A stretch of 64,000 bases of DNA from Paractinoplanes ferrugineus. GTDB taxonomy: Bacteria; Actinomycetota; Actinomycetes; Mycobacteriales; Micromonosporaceae. Each line of letters begins with the position of its first letter. Positions within the stretch are counted from its first letter, which is position 1. Shown here in pieces: positions 33,837 to 42,883 of the stretch. The notes below the pieces were generated by a model. The model did no database searches, was not told where the DNA came from, and saw only the letters and a program-made list of their open reading frames with translations. The DNA lies in the NCBI RefSeq assembly GCF_016862195.1, contig NZ_BOMM01000029.1, positions 167,668 through 231,667 on the forward strand, read 5' to 3'. The position numbers were made by a program, and so were the translations under genes.

Positions 33837-36479
33837 TCAGCAGGTGGCCAGGTCGTTGAGGTCGTCCCCGCCTTCGAGGTTGAGCCACGCCCAGGGGATG
33901 TAGTTCTTACCGCTGTAGTTGACCTGGACCCACCAGGTGCTGACCTTGTTGTGGTTGTAGATGTACGCGTCGACCTTCTTGCCGGTCTTCTTGCAGTACG
34001 CCTGCAGACGGGTGCCCGGCTCGGCCCAGCCGACCTGCTTGTCGTTGTCCTGGTCGGTGATGCTGAAGATCTCGTTGCCGTTGCGGCCGGAGACGTCCTT
34101 GTCGCAGTAGGTGGCGGTTTCGCCGTTCTCGCCGTTGTTGCAGGTGGCGATGCCGTAGCGGTAGTCGGTGGTCTTGGTGGCCTTGGCGGTGACCGAGCCG
34201 GCCGCATTTTTGGCGGTGACGGTGAACGTGTAGGACGTGCCCGCGGTCAGCTTGGTGACGGACAGTTTGGTGCAGCTGCCCGAGGATCCCGTGCCACCGG
34301 TCGAGGCGACGGAGCAACCGGCGGTGCCGCCGCCCTGGTCGACGGTGAACGAGACCGCTGCCGAGTCGACCGCCGGATCGACCCCGGTGATCGTCACCTG
34401 CGGCGGGGCGACGGTCTTGGCGGTCGCCGTGCCGGGGTCGCCCTCGCCGGCCTCGTTGACCGCCCGCACCTCGACGGCGACGGTCTCGCCCGCGCCGAAA
34501 CCGGTGAGGGTCGTGGAGGTGCCGTTGGTGACGTCCGTCGACTTGTCGCCGGCTTTCACCACGTATTTGCTGATGGCGCGTCCGTTGTCGGCGGGTGCCT
34601 GCCAGGCGACCGTAATCGCGCCGGCGGTCTCGGCGACCGTGGCGGCGTCGACGTTGGTCGGCTTGGCGGGTTTGCTGTAGGGCACGACACTGCCGCTGAC
34701 CGGTGACGTCTTCGAGCCGGCGCCGCGTTCGTTGACCGCGACGACGGTGAACGCGTATTGCTTGCCGTATTCGAGCTGACCGTTGGCGATGGTCAGCGAG
34801 GTGCCGGTGGCGTCGCCGATCGGGGCGCTGCCGCCCTCGGAGACGGCGGTGACCGTGTAGCGCTTGATCTCCAGGCCTTGGCCGTTGGCGGCCGGCCAGG
34901 TCACCACGACGGTGCCGTCGGGTTTGGCCTCGGCGGTCACCGCGGTCGGGGCGTCGGGCACCTCGGCGGTCGGCTTGACACTGTTGCTGGTGCGGGCCGG
35001 GCCGTCGCCCTTGCGGTTCACCGCGTGCACCGCGAACTGGTAGGTCTCGCCGTTGGTCAGGCCGGTCACGGTCAGCGAGCGCTGGTCGGCGCCGACCTGG
35101 AACGTACGGCCGGCGCCCTCCACCACGTACTTGCTGATGGCGGCGTGGTTGGAGTCGGCCGCCTGCCAGGTCACCCGGGCCTCGGCGTTGCCGGCGGCGG
35201 CCCGCACGTTGCGCGGTGCTCCCGGCTTGGCCTCGACCGGCTTCTTCGGCTTGGGCGGGGGCGGCGGATCCTGCTGCGGCGTCTGCGGCGGGTCGCTGCC
35301 GAGTACGTCGTCGGCGTATTTGTCGACGGTGCGCACACCGTGGTTGTTGTCGACGACCCGTGCCGTGGCGGAGCCCGGGGCGTTGATGAACAGGTAGCCC
35401 TCGCGTACGTCGAGTTCGAGCGCGCCGCCCGGTTTCTTGAAGTCGATGTCCTTCTGCGCCTTGCCGCCCGAGTCGAAGACGTGAACCTTGCCGGTGGCCG
35501 AGTCGGCGACGTAGAAGTAGCCCTCCCAGGCGACGGCGGGTTGCAGTTCGTCGCCGCTGCCGGGGACGGTGAAGTCGGTGCGCACGCCCTGCTCGCCGAC
35601 CACCCAGACGTGCCGCGAGTCGGTCACGGTGACCGGCACGGACGCGCCGTCGGTGTGGGTGGCGAGGGTGCCCGGCCCGGTCAACGGCAGCGGTGACTTC
35701 AGCGGTTTCGCCTCACCGCGGATCGTGAAGAGATCGTTGGTGGTGCGGTCGAGCACGGCCACGCCGTCTTCCAGAGTGGACACGGCCAGGTCATGGCTCT
35801 GCACGGCGACGGCTTCCGACCGTACGATGGCTGGGCCTTTGGAGTCGCCCGGCCCTTGGGAGGGAAGCGCCGCAGGCGCGATCGCCGTGACCGTTCCCTC
35901 GCTGGGCGCCGCGATCCACAGCTTGCCCTTGCCGTCGAAGACGCCGCCGGTGATGCCCGGCGGGAAGCGCAGCGGGTTGCCGATCGGGCCCAGCGTGCGC
36001 GGGTCGAGCTGCTGTACCTGCCCCTGGACGGTGTCGACGACGAACGCCGCGTCGTCGTCGAGGGCCACCCGCACGCCCAGACCGGGGCTGGACGAGTTGG
36101 ACCAGAATTCCTGCAGGGTGGTCAGGTCCATCGAGCCGATCGCGCCGGTGTTGACGTCGCGCAGCAGCACGAACCGGTCGGTCTGGCTCACCTCGAGCGC
36201 GTGTCCGCGCGCGTTGGGCACGTCGACGCGGGTGTCCACCTTGGCGGTCACCCCGTTGATCCGGGCGACCTCGCCCTGGGCCCGGCTCCACACCCACGAC
36301 GCCGCGTCGAAGCTGGCCACAGCCTGGTCGGCCGAGCCCAGCCCGAGCACGGTGAGCCCGAGCCCGCCGGCGAGACTGAGGACGGTCCCCATCGTGACGA
36401 GGTAGCCGCGACTACGCCACCGACGTCGCTGCGCGGTCGCCCGCACACCCTCCGTGGTGCCGCTATCTGCGCTGCTCAC
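33837..36479 (-). CDS. Secreted or membrane-anchored beta-propeller/FN3 protein
   Basis: About 880 residues from GTG 36479 (GGAGG 9 bases upstream). One N-terminal transmembrane segment (about 26-50), a YVTN/NHL-like beta-propeller region (about 70-385), a Pro-rich linker (QQDPPPPPKPKKPVEAKPGA), about four fibronectin type III domains (410-760) and a Cys-rich C-terminal domain with SH3-like character ending NYIPWAWLNLEGGDDLNDLA. It is the first gene before moxR, 12 bases apart, and so probably a structural partner of that envelope complex. An extracytoplasmic location is inferred. Confidence 0.8.
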   Translation of the reverse strand: MSSADSGTTEGVRATAQRRRWRSRGYLVTMGTVLSLAGGLGLTVLGLGSADQAVASFDAASWVWSRAQGEVARINGVTAKVDTRVDVPNARGHALEVSQTDRFVLLRDVNTGAIGSMDLTTLQEFWSNSSSPGLGVRVALDDDAAFVVDTVQGQVQQLDPRTLGPIGNPLRFPPGITGGVFDGKGKLWIAAPSEGTVTAIAPAALPSQGPGDSKGPAIVRSEAVAVQSHDLAVSTLEDGVAVLDRTTNDLFTIRGEAKPLKSPLPLTGPGTLATHTDGASVPVTVTDSRHVWVVGEQGVRTDFTVPGSGDELQPAVAWEGYFYVADSATGKVHVFDSGGKAQKDIDFKKPGGALELDVREGYLFINAPGSATARVVDNNHGVRTVDKYADDVLGSDPPQTPQQDPPPPPKPKKPVEAKPGAPRNVRAAAGNAEARVTWQAADSNHAAISKYVVEGAGRTFQVGADQRSLTVTGLTNGETYQFAVHAVNRKGDGPARTSNSVKPTAEVPDAPTAVTAEAKPDGTVVVTWPAANGQGLEIKRYTVTAVSEGGSAPIGDATGTSLTIANGQLEYGKQYAFTVVAVNERGAGSKTSPVSGSVVPYSKPAKPTNVDAATVAETAGAITVAWQAPADNGRAISKYVVKAGDKSTDVTNGTSTTLTGFGAGETVAVEVRAVNEAGEGDPGTATAKTVAPPQVTITGVDPAVDSAAVSFTVDQGGGTAGCSVASTGGTGSSGSCTKLSVTKLTAGTSYTFTVTAKNAAGSVTAKATKTTDYRYGIATCNNGENGETATYCDKDVSGRNGNEIFSITDQDNDKQVGWAEPGTRLQAYCKKTGKKVDAYIYNHNKVSTWWVQVNYSGKNYIPWAWLNLEGGDDLNDLATC

Positions 36480-36605
36480 TCCCGTGATCCTCCCCCTGGT
36501 ACGGACCCCCTCCGTAAGGACGAAGGCCACTATAGGGGGCCGTGGATGGCTGAGGTAACCCGGAAGTCACCGTTGTGGACAACTGCGATCGCCCACAGTG
36601 ATCTT

Positions 36606-38132
36606 TTACTGGGTGGCCGACGGCGCCGGCCGGCTCGTGCAGGCCTGCTGCGAGGTGGCGAACTTGTTGTTGCGATAGACCGCCACCACCGCGAAGCAGT
36701 AGTTCAGCGCCGGATTGAGCGCACTCACCTCATAGGTCGTCTGCCCAGGTCCCAGCGTCGTCACCGGCTTCAGCTGCTCCCCCGGATGCCCCATCGCGAC
36801 GAGGAACGAGACCGTCCCGTCGGTCGGATCCACCCAAGTGATCTTGATGGTGGACCCGTTGTCGACGATCTTCACCCCGGCCGGCGGCGACCCACCCAGA
36901 GTTGGCACATCGGAATTGTCGCCCCGGTCACTCGACCGATCGGCAAGCACAAAAACCAGCGCGGCCACCGCGATCACCGCCGCCAGAACAGCGGCAATCG
37001 CCGCGAAGATCCCCATCCCCCGCTTTTGGTACGACGATGGTGGCGCCTCCGTTGAGTACGCGGGTGCAGCGCCCTGCCCCCACACGGGCGACGCCGAGTC
37101 GGACCGGATGATCGCCGGCTCGCCCTGCTGAGGCACCAGCGGATGCGGCGCGGGCGTCGGCGGCGCCGTCGACTGCGGCACGGGCGTCGGCGGCACTGTT
37201 GACTGCGGCGCGGTCGACTGCGGCACCGTAGGCGGCGGCACCGTCGACTGCGGCGCGGGCGTCGGCGTCGGCGGCGAGCCCCAGGCCTGCGGCTCGAAGT
37301 AGCCCGGTCCGGGATCCTGCCGGGGCGCCCGCGTGCCGAACCGCACCGGCGCCACCCCCGGCCGAGGCAGCCCGCCATCCCCCCGCGGGGTGATCGCCGG
37401 GTGGACCGCTGTCGGTTCCTCGAGCGGGTTCGGCGGCGTCTCCTGAGCTGGACTCACGTCCGGCGTAGTGGATCGCACCTGCTGGCTGTCCGGAGCGGGC
37501 GGCTCCTGCTCCCCTGCCGGCACGTCCGTCCCCTGGTCGGCCGTCAGCCCGACCGGGGTGGGGGGATCCTCGGCGGGGGCCGGTGGGGGGTTCGCCGACG
37601 TGAAGCGCGGCTGCCAGGTGGAGTCGCTGGGCATGGAGGGCAGGGGCGGTGCCGACTGCGGTTGGGTCGCGGCCCCGTCGCGTACCTCCGCCGGTGTTTC
37701 CTGCCCCAGATAAGCCCGCGCCCGCGCGACCGCCTGATGCCCCGCACCCAGCGTGGCCGGCCCCAACTCAGCCACCCGACTGAAGGCTTTACGCGCTTCG
37801 TGGCGATTGCCGAGCTCCTCCGCAACCACCCCGATGTCGTGCGAGATCTCCAACATGAGCGCATTCGCGTCGCCCAACCGCCAGAGCCCCGCCGCGTACG
37901 CCTCCTCGAGCACCCGCCGAGCCGCCATCGGATCGTCGGCCTTCTGCAGAACCGTCCCCAGCTGGTACGCCGTGGCCAGAACGTCCGGATCATCCTCGGA
38001 CAGGTTTATCTTCCCGAGCTCCACCGCGCGCTCGAGCACAGCACGAGCCCCCACCAGATCGCCCGAGTCGACGAGAGCTTGAGCGCGCTGCCGCGCGGGA
38101 GTGAGCGGAGACGGCTGCGACACCCGAGCCAT
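36606..38132 (-). CDS. TPR-domain membrane protein with FN3 domain
   Basis: About 508 residues from ATG 38132. Residues 5-155 are tetratricopeptide-like repeats (ARAVLERAVELGKINLSEDD, ARRVLEEAYAAGLWRLGDAN, GNRHEARKAFSRVAELGPAT), followed by about 220 residues rich in Pro/Thr/Gln, one transmembrane helix (about 380-402) and a C-terminal fibronectin type III domain (VKIVDNGSTIKITWVDPTDG). It precedes the FN3/propeller gene and likely belongs to the same envelope operon. Longer start at 38270 rejected because the extension is non-protein-like. Confidence 0.75.
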   Translation of the reverse strand: MARVSQPSPLTPARQRAQALVDSGDLVGARAVLERAVELGKINLSEDDPDVLATAYQLGTVLQKADDPMAARRVLEEAYAAGLWRLGDANALMLEISHDIGVVAEELGNRHEARKAFSRVAELGPATLGAGHQAVARARAYLGQETPAEVRDGAATQPQSAPPLPSMPSDSTWQPRFTSANPPPAPAEDPPTPVGLTADQGTDVPAGEQEPPAPDSQQVRSTTPDVSPAQETPPNPLEEPTAVHPAITPRGDGGLPRPGVAPVRFGTRAPRQDPGPGYFEPQAWGSPPTPTPAPQSTVPPPTVPQSTAPQSTVPPTPVPQSTAPPTPAPHPLVPQQGEPAIIRSDSASPVWGQGAAPAYSTEAPPSSYQKRGMGIFAAIAAVLAAVIAVAALVFVLADRSSDRGDNSDVPTLGGSPPAGVKIVDNGSTIKITWVDPTDGTVSFLVAMGHPGEQLKPVTTLGPGQTTYEVSALNPALNYCFAVVAVYRNNKFATSQQACTSRPAPSATQ

Positions 38133-38321
38133 GCTGCCGGTTGCGCCCGTTCTGCGCCAGGGAGGACACCCCTGGGTGGTTGTATGCCCCAGAATGTCCG
38201 CGCCCCCACCCTCCCTGCACCCCCACTTCGGGGCCGTGTACAGTTCTCTCCTGTGCGGCTCGCCGGACACGCGATACTCGGTGCGAAACCGGGCATCAGT
38301 GCAGGTAGAGTCGTAGTGCAG

Positions 38322-38406
38322 GTCCGGGTGGCGGAATGGCAGACGCGCTAGCTTGAGGTGCTAGTGCCCTTTATCGGGCGTGGGGGTTCAAGTCCCCCTC
38401 CGGACA
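38322..38406 (+). tRNA. tRNA-Leu(GAG)
   Basis: The acceptor stem GTCCGGG (38322-38328) pairs with TCCGGAC ending at 38405, discriminator A at 38406. The anticodon stem CTAGC/GCTAG encloses the loop TTGAGGT with anticodon GAG. A long variable arm (GCCC...GGGC) marks a class II tRNA, and the T-arm is GGGGG-TTCAAGT-CCCCC. CCA is not encoded. Its 3' end is the attachment site of the integrative element. Confidence 0.95.
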
Positions 38407-40065
38407 CATATCAAAGACACGAAGATCGGCCGGGGTTGCGACCTCGGCCATCAGTGTTTCTGGGCCAGGTTGGTAGGTCATCCGCAGGCCGAGGCGGCTG
38501 TACAGCTCGGCGCGGTCGCGCGGGTCGGCGTCCCGGAGCAGGCTGAGAAGATCTTTGAACGCCTCGGCGATGGCGTCGAGTTGTTCGGTAGGCATGCGCT
38601 GCGGTGGCGCCTCGGTGAGGCCGAGTCGGGCCTGAGCTGTCCTCTTGATCGCGGTGGTTTCGGCGATCCAGCCGGCGATGAGCGCAGGGTCGCCGCCCGC
38701 ATCGAGGGTGGCGCGGTATCCGTTGATCTTTCGGTCGGCTTCGGTGATGGTCCGGCGCAGCTTTTCGATCTCGCCAGCGTCGCCGTAGGCGGCGAGCGCG
38801 GCGCGATGTTGCGCTTCCGCCACGCGGCGGAGGTTGTCGGTGAGACTTCCCCCGGTCAACTCGTCGCGGAGGAACTCGTCGACCGGGCGGATGATCGCGT
38901 CCTCGCGCAGGTAAAGCGCGGGCGGATGGCTGATCTGGCGCTGGCGGACGAAGTCACGGCTGGCGGTGCAGCGGTAGTAGAGGCGTCCGTGGTTGGGGTT
39001 GCCGACCATCTTGCGGTCGCACAGGCCGCAGGTGATCAGGCCCCGGAAGAGGTACGGCTTGCCGGTGTGGCGGGGCGCCCTGCCGGTGTCGCTGTTCGTG
39101 CCGCGCCTCTTGATCGTCTGCTGGGCGCGCTCATAGAGGTCGGTGCTGATCAGCGGCTCGTGCGCCTCGATACGGGACCAGGCCCATTGACTCGGGTCGT
39201 TCCAGCGGTGGCGGTTCTCGTGGCCGAGCGCCACGTCTTCCACGTCGATCAAGACCTCATCCGTGCGCGCCCGGTTCCAGACCTGACGGCCGGTGTAGCG
39301 CGGGTTCAGCAGGATCGCGCGGATGGCGGTGGTCTCCCAGACCTGCGCGTGCCGGTGCGGGTTGCGCGCCCGGTCGTAGGCCGACGGGCACGCGATGCCG
39401 TCCTGGGTGAGGCCACGCGCAATCGAGGTCATGCCCCGCCCGGCGACGTACTCGGTGAAGATCCTCTGCGCTACCGGTGCCGTGACCGGGTCGGGTTCGA
39501 GCCGGTGGAGCCGCTTGCCCTCGGCGGCCTTGCCGGGGTTGGGGTGCGGGCCGGCGTCGGCGAGCCGGTAGCCGTAAGGCGGCCGGCCGCCGAGATAGCG
39601 GCCCTCCAACTCCGTCTGCGCCTTCATCGCCGACCGGACGCGGACCTTGATCCGGTTGCGCTCCCCCTTGCTCATGCCGCCGTAGAGCGCCATCACGAGA
39701 TCGTGGGCGTCCGAGCCGGGATCGATAGCGCCACCAATCTCAGGCACCCACATGCTTACGCCGTAGTGCACGAAGACAGGAAAGGTCATGCCGAACTGGC
39801 TGCCGTAGAACGCGCGCTGCGGCTCGCCGATCACCACAGCGTCGAAGTCCCGCCCTGCGCTCTTGATTGTGTCGAGCAGGCGCAGCGCTTCGGGACGCCG
39901 CTTCCATGGCAGCGAGCGCGACTGCCCAATGTCGAAGAACTCAGCAACGACCTCTCCGCCGCTCGGCTCAATCAGGCTGCGAGCGCGAGAGAGCTGCCAG
40001 GCTTTCGACGCCTGCGGATCCTGTTGGTCTTCGGTCGACACGCGTCCGTAGAAGGCGAACCTCAT
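38371..40065 (-). CDS. Large serine recombinase (integrase)
   Basis: 564 residues from ATG 40065. N-terminal resolvase domain with MRFAFYGRVSTEDQQ (Ser10 is the nucleophile) and an Arg-rich active site (GEPQRAF, KGERNRIKVRV), a Recombinase domain (about 160-300), a zinc-ribbon (LITCGLCDRKMVGNPNHGRL with CTASRDF), a coiled-coil segment (about 400-500) and a C-terminal tail. It catalyses site-specific integration and excision. The last 12 codons (PEGDLNPHAR at the end) are read antisense through the tRNA-Leu 3' end. It is preceded by a small overlapping ORF. Confidence 0.92.
   Translation of the reverse strand: MRFAFYGRVSTEDQQDPQASKAWQLSRARSLIEPSGGEVVAEFFDIGQSRSLPWKRRPEALRLLDTIKSAGRDFDAVVIGEPQRAFYGSQFGMTFPVFVHYGVSMWVPEIGGAIDPGSDAHDLVMALYGGMSKGERNRIKVRVRSAMKAQTELEGRYLGGRPPYGYRLADAGPHPNPGKAAEGKRLHRLEPDPVTAPVAQRIFTEYVAGRGMTSIARGLTQDGIACPSAYDRARNPHRHAQVWETTAIRAILLNPRYTGRQVWNRARTDEVLIDVEDVALGHENRHRWNDPSQWAWSRIEAHEPLISTDLYERAQQTIKRRGTNSDTGRAPRHTGKPYLFRGLITCGLCDRKMVGNPNHGRLYYRCTASRDFVRQRQISHPPALYLREDAIIRPVDEFLRDELTGGSLTDNLRRVAEAQHRAALAAYGDAGEIEKLRRTITEADRKINGYRATLDAGGDPALIAGWIAETTAIKRTAQARLGLTEAPPQRMPTEQLDAIAEAFKDLLSLLRDADPRDRAELYSRLGLRMTYQPGPETLMAEVATPADLRVFDMCPEGDLNPHAR
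38398..38469. repeat. Left attachment repeat (attL)
   Basis: 72 bases, of which 38398-38436 and 38441-38469 are identical to 57501-57539 and 57544-57572. It covers the tRNA acceptor 3' end and the last codons of the recombinase. Confidence 0.8.
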
Positions 40066-40196
40066 GTCTGCCGAGTCTTCCGGGCGCGTTCGATGATGCG
40101 CCACAGCACGTCAGCGGCGGCATCGGAGATCGGGACTTCTAGGGACGTCTTGAGCTGCCCGTTCTCGATTTCGAGGGTCGTACACGTTCGTATACT
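40062..40196 (-). CDS. Small ORF overlapping the recombinase start (5' end uncertain)
   Basis: About 44 residues ending in EVPISDAAADVLWRIIERAR followed by KTRQT, whose TGA overlaps the recombinase ATG (ATGA). No ATG, GTG or TTG start is visible near a ribosome site: GAGAGGAGAAATCGC is present but is followed by an ATA codon. The amphipathic helical character and the overlap suggest a real small protein upstream of the integrase, possibly an excisionase or regulator. Confidence 0.35.
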   Translation of the reverse strand, partial: SIRTCTTLEIENGQLKTSLEVPISDAAADVLWRIIERARKTRQT

Positions 40197-40312
40197 GCGA
40201 TTTCTCCTCTCGTCGGTGCGGTCTTCGGAAGTGATCGTGAGGCCTCCTCTCTGATCGGTGAGAATGTGGGCGTGTCCCGGCAATGCTGGGCCGCGCGGTT
40301 TGGAGTGACGGT

Positions 40313-40768
40313 ATGGATCCGACAGAGTTCGATGCGCTTGCCGAAGGGATGCATGCAAAGTCGGCTGCATCGCAGGCCAACTACGGCTTCGCGCTCATTG
40401 ACGGGCGAGTCGCCGGCGATGACGAGATCGCCTTTGTCGAGCGGCGGATGGGCGTAGCCCTGCCGACCGCATTCAAGGCGTTCATGCGGAGCTACGGCGG
40501 CGGCATGTTCGGCTTTATCGACCTGCTGCCGATCGTCGTCGAGCCGGACGGGCGTGAAGACGATCTCCTGACGGTCAACGATCGCGAGTTCCCCGATCGC
40601 AGCTTCGTCGCGGTCGCGCCGGTCGGCACAGGTGACTACTGGGCTTTCCCAGTGGCTGACGGGCGCTGCCGCGACGAGGTTTGGTTCTGCTTCCATGACG
40701 GCGGTGAACCGGAGGCCGTCGCCGCCGACTTCCTTGAGTTCGTCGCGAGCCACGGGCTCAAGTCGTGA
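40313..40768 (+). CDS. SUKH/SMI1-KNR4-family protein
   Basis: 151 residues from ATG 40313 (GGAG 8 bases upstream). The SUKH core is visible: DEIAFVERRMGVALPTAFKA, FMRSYGGGMFGFIDLLPI, FVAVAPVGTGDYWAFPVADG and VWFCFHDGGEPEAVAADFLE. SUKH proteins are mostly immunity proteins against polymorphic or contact-dependent toxins. No toxin gene is next to it, so it may be an orphan immunity gene protecting the host of the element. Divergent from the recombinase, convergent with the translocase. Confidence 0.75.
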   Translation: MDPTEFDALAEGMHAKSAASQANYGFALIDGRVAGDDEIAFVERRMGVALPTAFKAFMRSYGGGMFGFIDLLPIVVEPDGREDDLLTVNDREFPDRSFVAVAPVGTGDYWAFPVADGRCRDEVWFCFHDGGEPEAVAADFLEFVASHGLKS

Positions 40769-40779
40769 CGTGGGTCGTC

Positions 40780-40837
40780 GTCCGTCCGCTCGTCCGTCCG
40801 CGCGTTAATATGCGCAGACGCGCGCGAGCGGACGGAC
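40780..40837. repeat. 13-bp inverted repeat around tandem CGTCCGTCCG copies
   Basis: GTCCGTCCGCTCG at 40780-40792 pairs perfectly with CGAGCGGACGGAC at 40825-40837; the loop contains a second CGTCCGTCCG (40791-40800) and an inner dyad GCGC...GCGC around TTAATAT. It lies between the convergent SUKH and translocase genes. It may be a two-way terminator, or a transfer-recognition (clt-like) site next to the TraB-like protein. Confidence 0.65.
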
Positions 40838-40856
40838 GTCCGCGCGGAAGATCGGG

Positions 40857-42584
40857 TCAGGCGCGCCAGCGTCCGCGTGAGACCTGCCGGGCACGGCCGG
40901 CGGCGGCGAGCGCTTGGAGCCGGTCGTAGATCCAGGTGCGGCGCATGCCGGTCACGTCGATGAGTTCCGGGATCGTGAGTCCGTCGTCGGGTGCCCCGCC
41001 GAGCGCTGTCAGGAGCGCTTGTTCCGGATCGTCGGTGCCGGATGACGGTGGTTCGATGGCACGCGGCTGGTGGTCGATGGCGGCCTGGGAGAGCGGGTCG
41101 AGTTCCGGGCGCTGGTCGGCGTACCGGGCGGCGGTCTCCCGCACGTGCTCGTCGGTCACGAGGTAGGCGCGGGCGCGGCGCGGCTGGTTGTGTCCGTCGG
41201 CGAGGACGTAGAACTTGCCGGGCGCGTCGAGGGTATGGGCGTGCCAGCCGGCGGCGAGCATTCCCTTGTCAAGGATGAGGTCGACGTCGCGGCGCTCCCG
41301 CACGCGCAGGCAGACCCGAACGCTCATCTGCGAACGCAGCGCTCCCCCACCCATAGCCTTCTGCGTCGGGCGCTGGGTCGCGGCGAGCAGGTCTACGGCG
41401 ACGGCACGGCCGCGCCGGGCGACCGATTCGGCGTACGCGACGGCGGCCGGCGCCGTGTCGGCGAGTTCGGCGTACTCGTCGATGACGATGACCAGCGCCG
41501 GTACGGCCGGTGTGGGTTCCCAGACGCGGATGTTGTCGCGGCTGGCCGCGTGGGCGCGGGCGTCCAGCACCGTTACGGCGTCGGCAAGCAGCCGGGTTGC
41601 CTCGTCGGGTGTGGTCGCGAGCCGGGCCAGGCAGGACGCCCACGGTCGTAGCTCCATGCCGCCCTTGAGGTCGATGCCCCACAGGACCACGTCGGAGCAG
41701 GCAGCGAGGTTGCCGAGCACGACGTTCAGGACGCCGCTCTTGCCCGAGTCGGTGGTGCCGCCGATCAGGGCGTGTCGCCGAAGCAACGGCACGCGGACGG
41801 TAGTCGCGTCCTCGAAGACGCCGAGTTCGATCGGATCGGCCAGCGATCGAGCTGCCGGTCCGGGCCACGGGATCGCGCCGGCGTGTGGGTCGACGGCGAG
41901 GACGCGCATCGTGCAGCGGCCGGCGTGCGCCGGATCCTGCTCGACGCGGACGGCACCGGGACGCGTTCCCAAGGCCGACTCGATGGCCGGGATGCGGGCG
42001 ACGACGTCCGCGACGCTCTGGCCCGGCCGGAGCTTCACGCGTCCGCGCCAGCCCCAGGTGTCCACGACGGCCGACATGATGCGCGATCCGTCGAGCCCGA
42101 TCGTGTCCGCCAGATCGGGCCAGGCATGGATAACCCGATCGACGCGGACCCGTGCTCGGCGGCGGCGGTGCGCCCACCACGGAATGCCGAGCACCAAGAC
42201 GGCGAGCAGGAGAACGGTCGGAAGAGGCTTAGTACCAGGACCAACCGCGGTCGCGGTGGCGAGCCAGCCGCCCGCCACGGCCGTGGTCGTAGCCGCATAA
42301 GCGCGTTCTGCGGGGCGGCGAATGCGAAGGCCGGCTACCAGGGCCGTAATTGCCGCGACGAGTGCGACGGCGGGCCAGGATCCGGGGTGCTTGTGGTGGA
42401 GGACGAGTCCGGCCGCCGCGAGGACGAGTCCGACGCCGAACGGTGCGAGTCCCGAGCGGTACCGGAACAGCATCCGGCCGATAGCGGAGACGGCGGCGGC
42501 GAACAGCGATTCGTCGGGCACGAGCAGGAGCGGTTGCGGGTTGCGGCGGCTCCACCGTCGGTGCCGGCGTCCGTAGGCTCTCAT
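40857..42584 (-). CDS. FtsK/SpoIIIE-type DNA translocase (TraB-like)
   Basis: 575 residues. Three or four N-terminal transmembrane helices (about 47-62, 70-88, 98-115, 122-136), then the motor domain with Walker A GGTTDSGKS at 275-283, GIDLKGGMEL, and Walker B VIVIDE at 365-370. A C-terminal winged helix (GLTIPELIDVTGMRRTWIYD) may be the DNA-recognition module. In actinomycete conjugative elements one such protein moves double-stranded DNA between mycelia. The start overlaps the stop of the upstream gene by 4 bases. Last gene of a five-gene transfer-type operon. Confidence 0.9.
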   Translation of the reverse strand: MRAYGRRHRRWSRRNPQPLLLVPDESLFAAAVSAIGRMLFRYRSGLAPFGVGLVLAAAGLVLHHKHPGSWPAVALVAAITALVAGLRIRRPAERAYAATTTAVAGGWLATATAVGPGTKPLPTVLLLAVLVLGIPWWAHRRRRARVRVDRVIHAWPDLADTIGLDGSRIMSAVVDTWGWRGRVKLRPGQSVADVVARIPAIESALGTRPGAVRVEQDPAHAGRCTMRVLAVDPHAGAIPWPGPAARSLADPIELGVFEDATTVRVPLLRRHALIGGTTDSGKSGVLNVVLGNLAACSDVVLWGIDLKGGMELRPWASCLARLATTPDEATRLLADAVTVLDARAHAASRDNIRVWEPTPAVPALVIVIDEYAELADTAPAAVAYAESVARRGRAVAVDLLAATQRPTQKAMGGGALRSQMSVRVCLRVRERRDVDLILDKGMLAAGWHAHTLDAPGKFYVLADGHNQPRRARAYLVTDEHVRETAARYADQRPELDPLSQAAIDHQPRAIEPPSSGTDDPEQALLTALGGAPDDGLTIPELIDVTGMRRTWIYDRLQALAAAGRARQVSRGRWRA

Positions 42585-42883
42585 TCGAGCGCGACCCCTG
42601 CCCGGTGTTGGTCGGTCTCGTCGCGGAGGTAGGCCAGCGGGTCGGACTCGCCGCCCTGGTCGGCGGAGAGGGTCGCGTTGGCGGCGGCGAGCAGGTTGGC
42701 GAAGTCTCGTCGGGTCCGGTTGAGCAGTCGGGCGAGGCGGTCGACCTCGGCGAGTAGGACAGGGATGTCACCGACGGCGGTCCACAGCGTGGTAGGCGTC
42801 TGCCTGCGTCGAGCGGCGTGTAGGTGGGTGAGAACTGCCTCCTGATCGAGGGTCGGACGCGGTGTGCGCGGTTCGTTGGTCAT
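42581..42883 (-). CDS. Small helical protein of the transfer operon
   Basis: 100 residues, mostly helical (VLLAEVDRLARLLNRTRRDF, ANLLAAANATLSADQGGESD). Family unknown, but a protein of this size and place commonly precedes the translocase gene in such elements. Both ends overlap neighbours by 4 bases (ATGA), so it is translationally coupled. Confidence 0.6.
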   Translation of the reverse strand: MTNEPRTPRPTLDQEAVLTHLHAARRRQTPTTLWTAVGDIPVLLAEVDRLARLLNRTRRDFANLLAAANATLSADQGGESDPLAYLRDETDQHRAGVALE

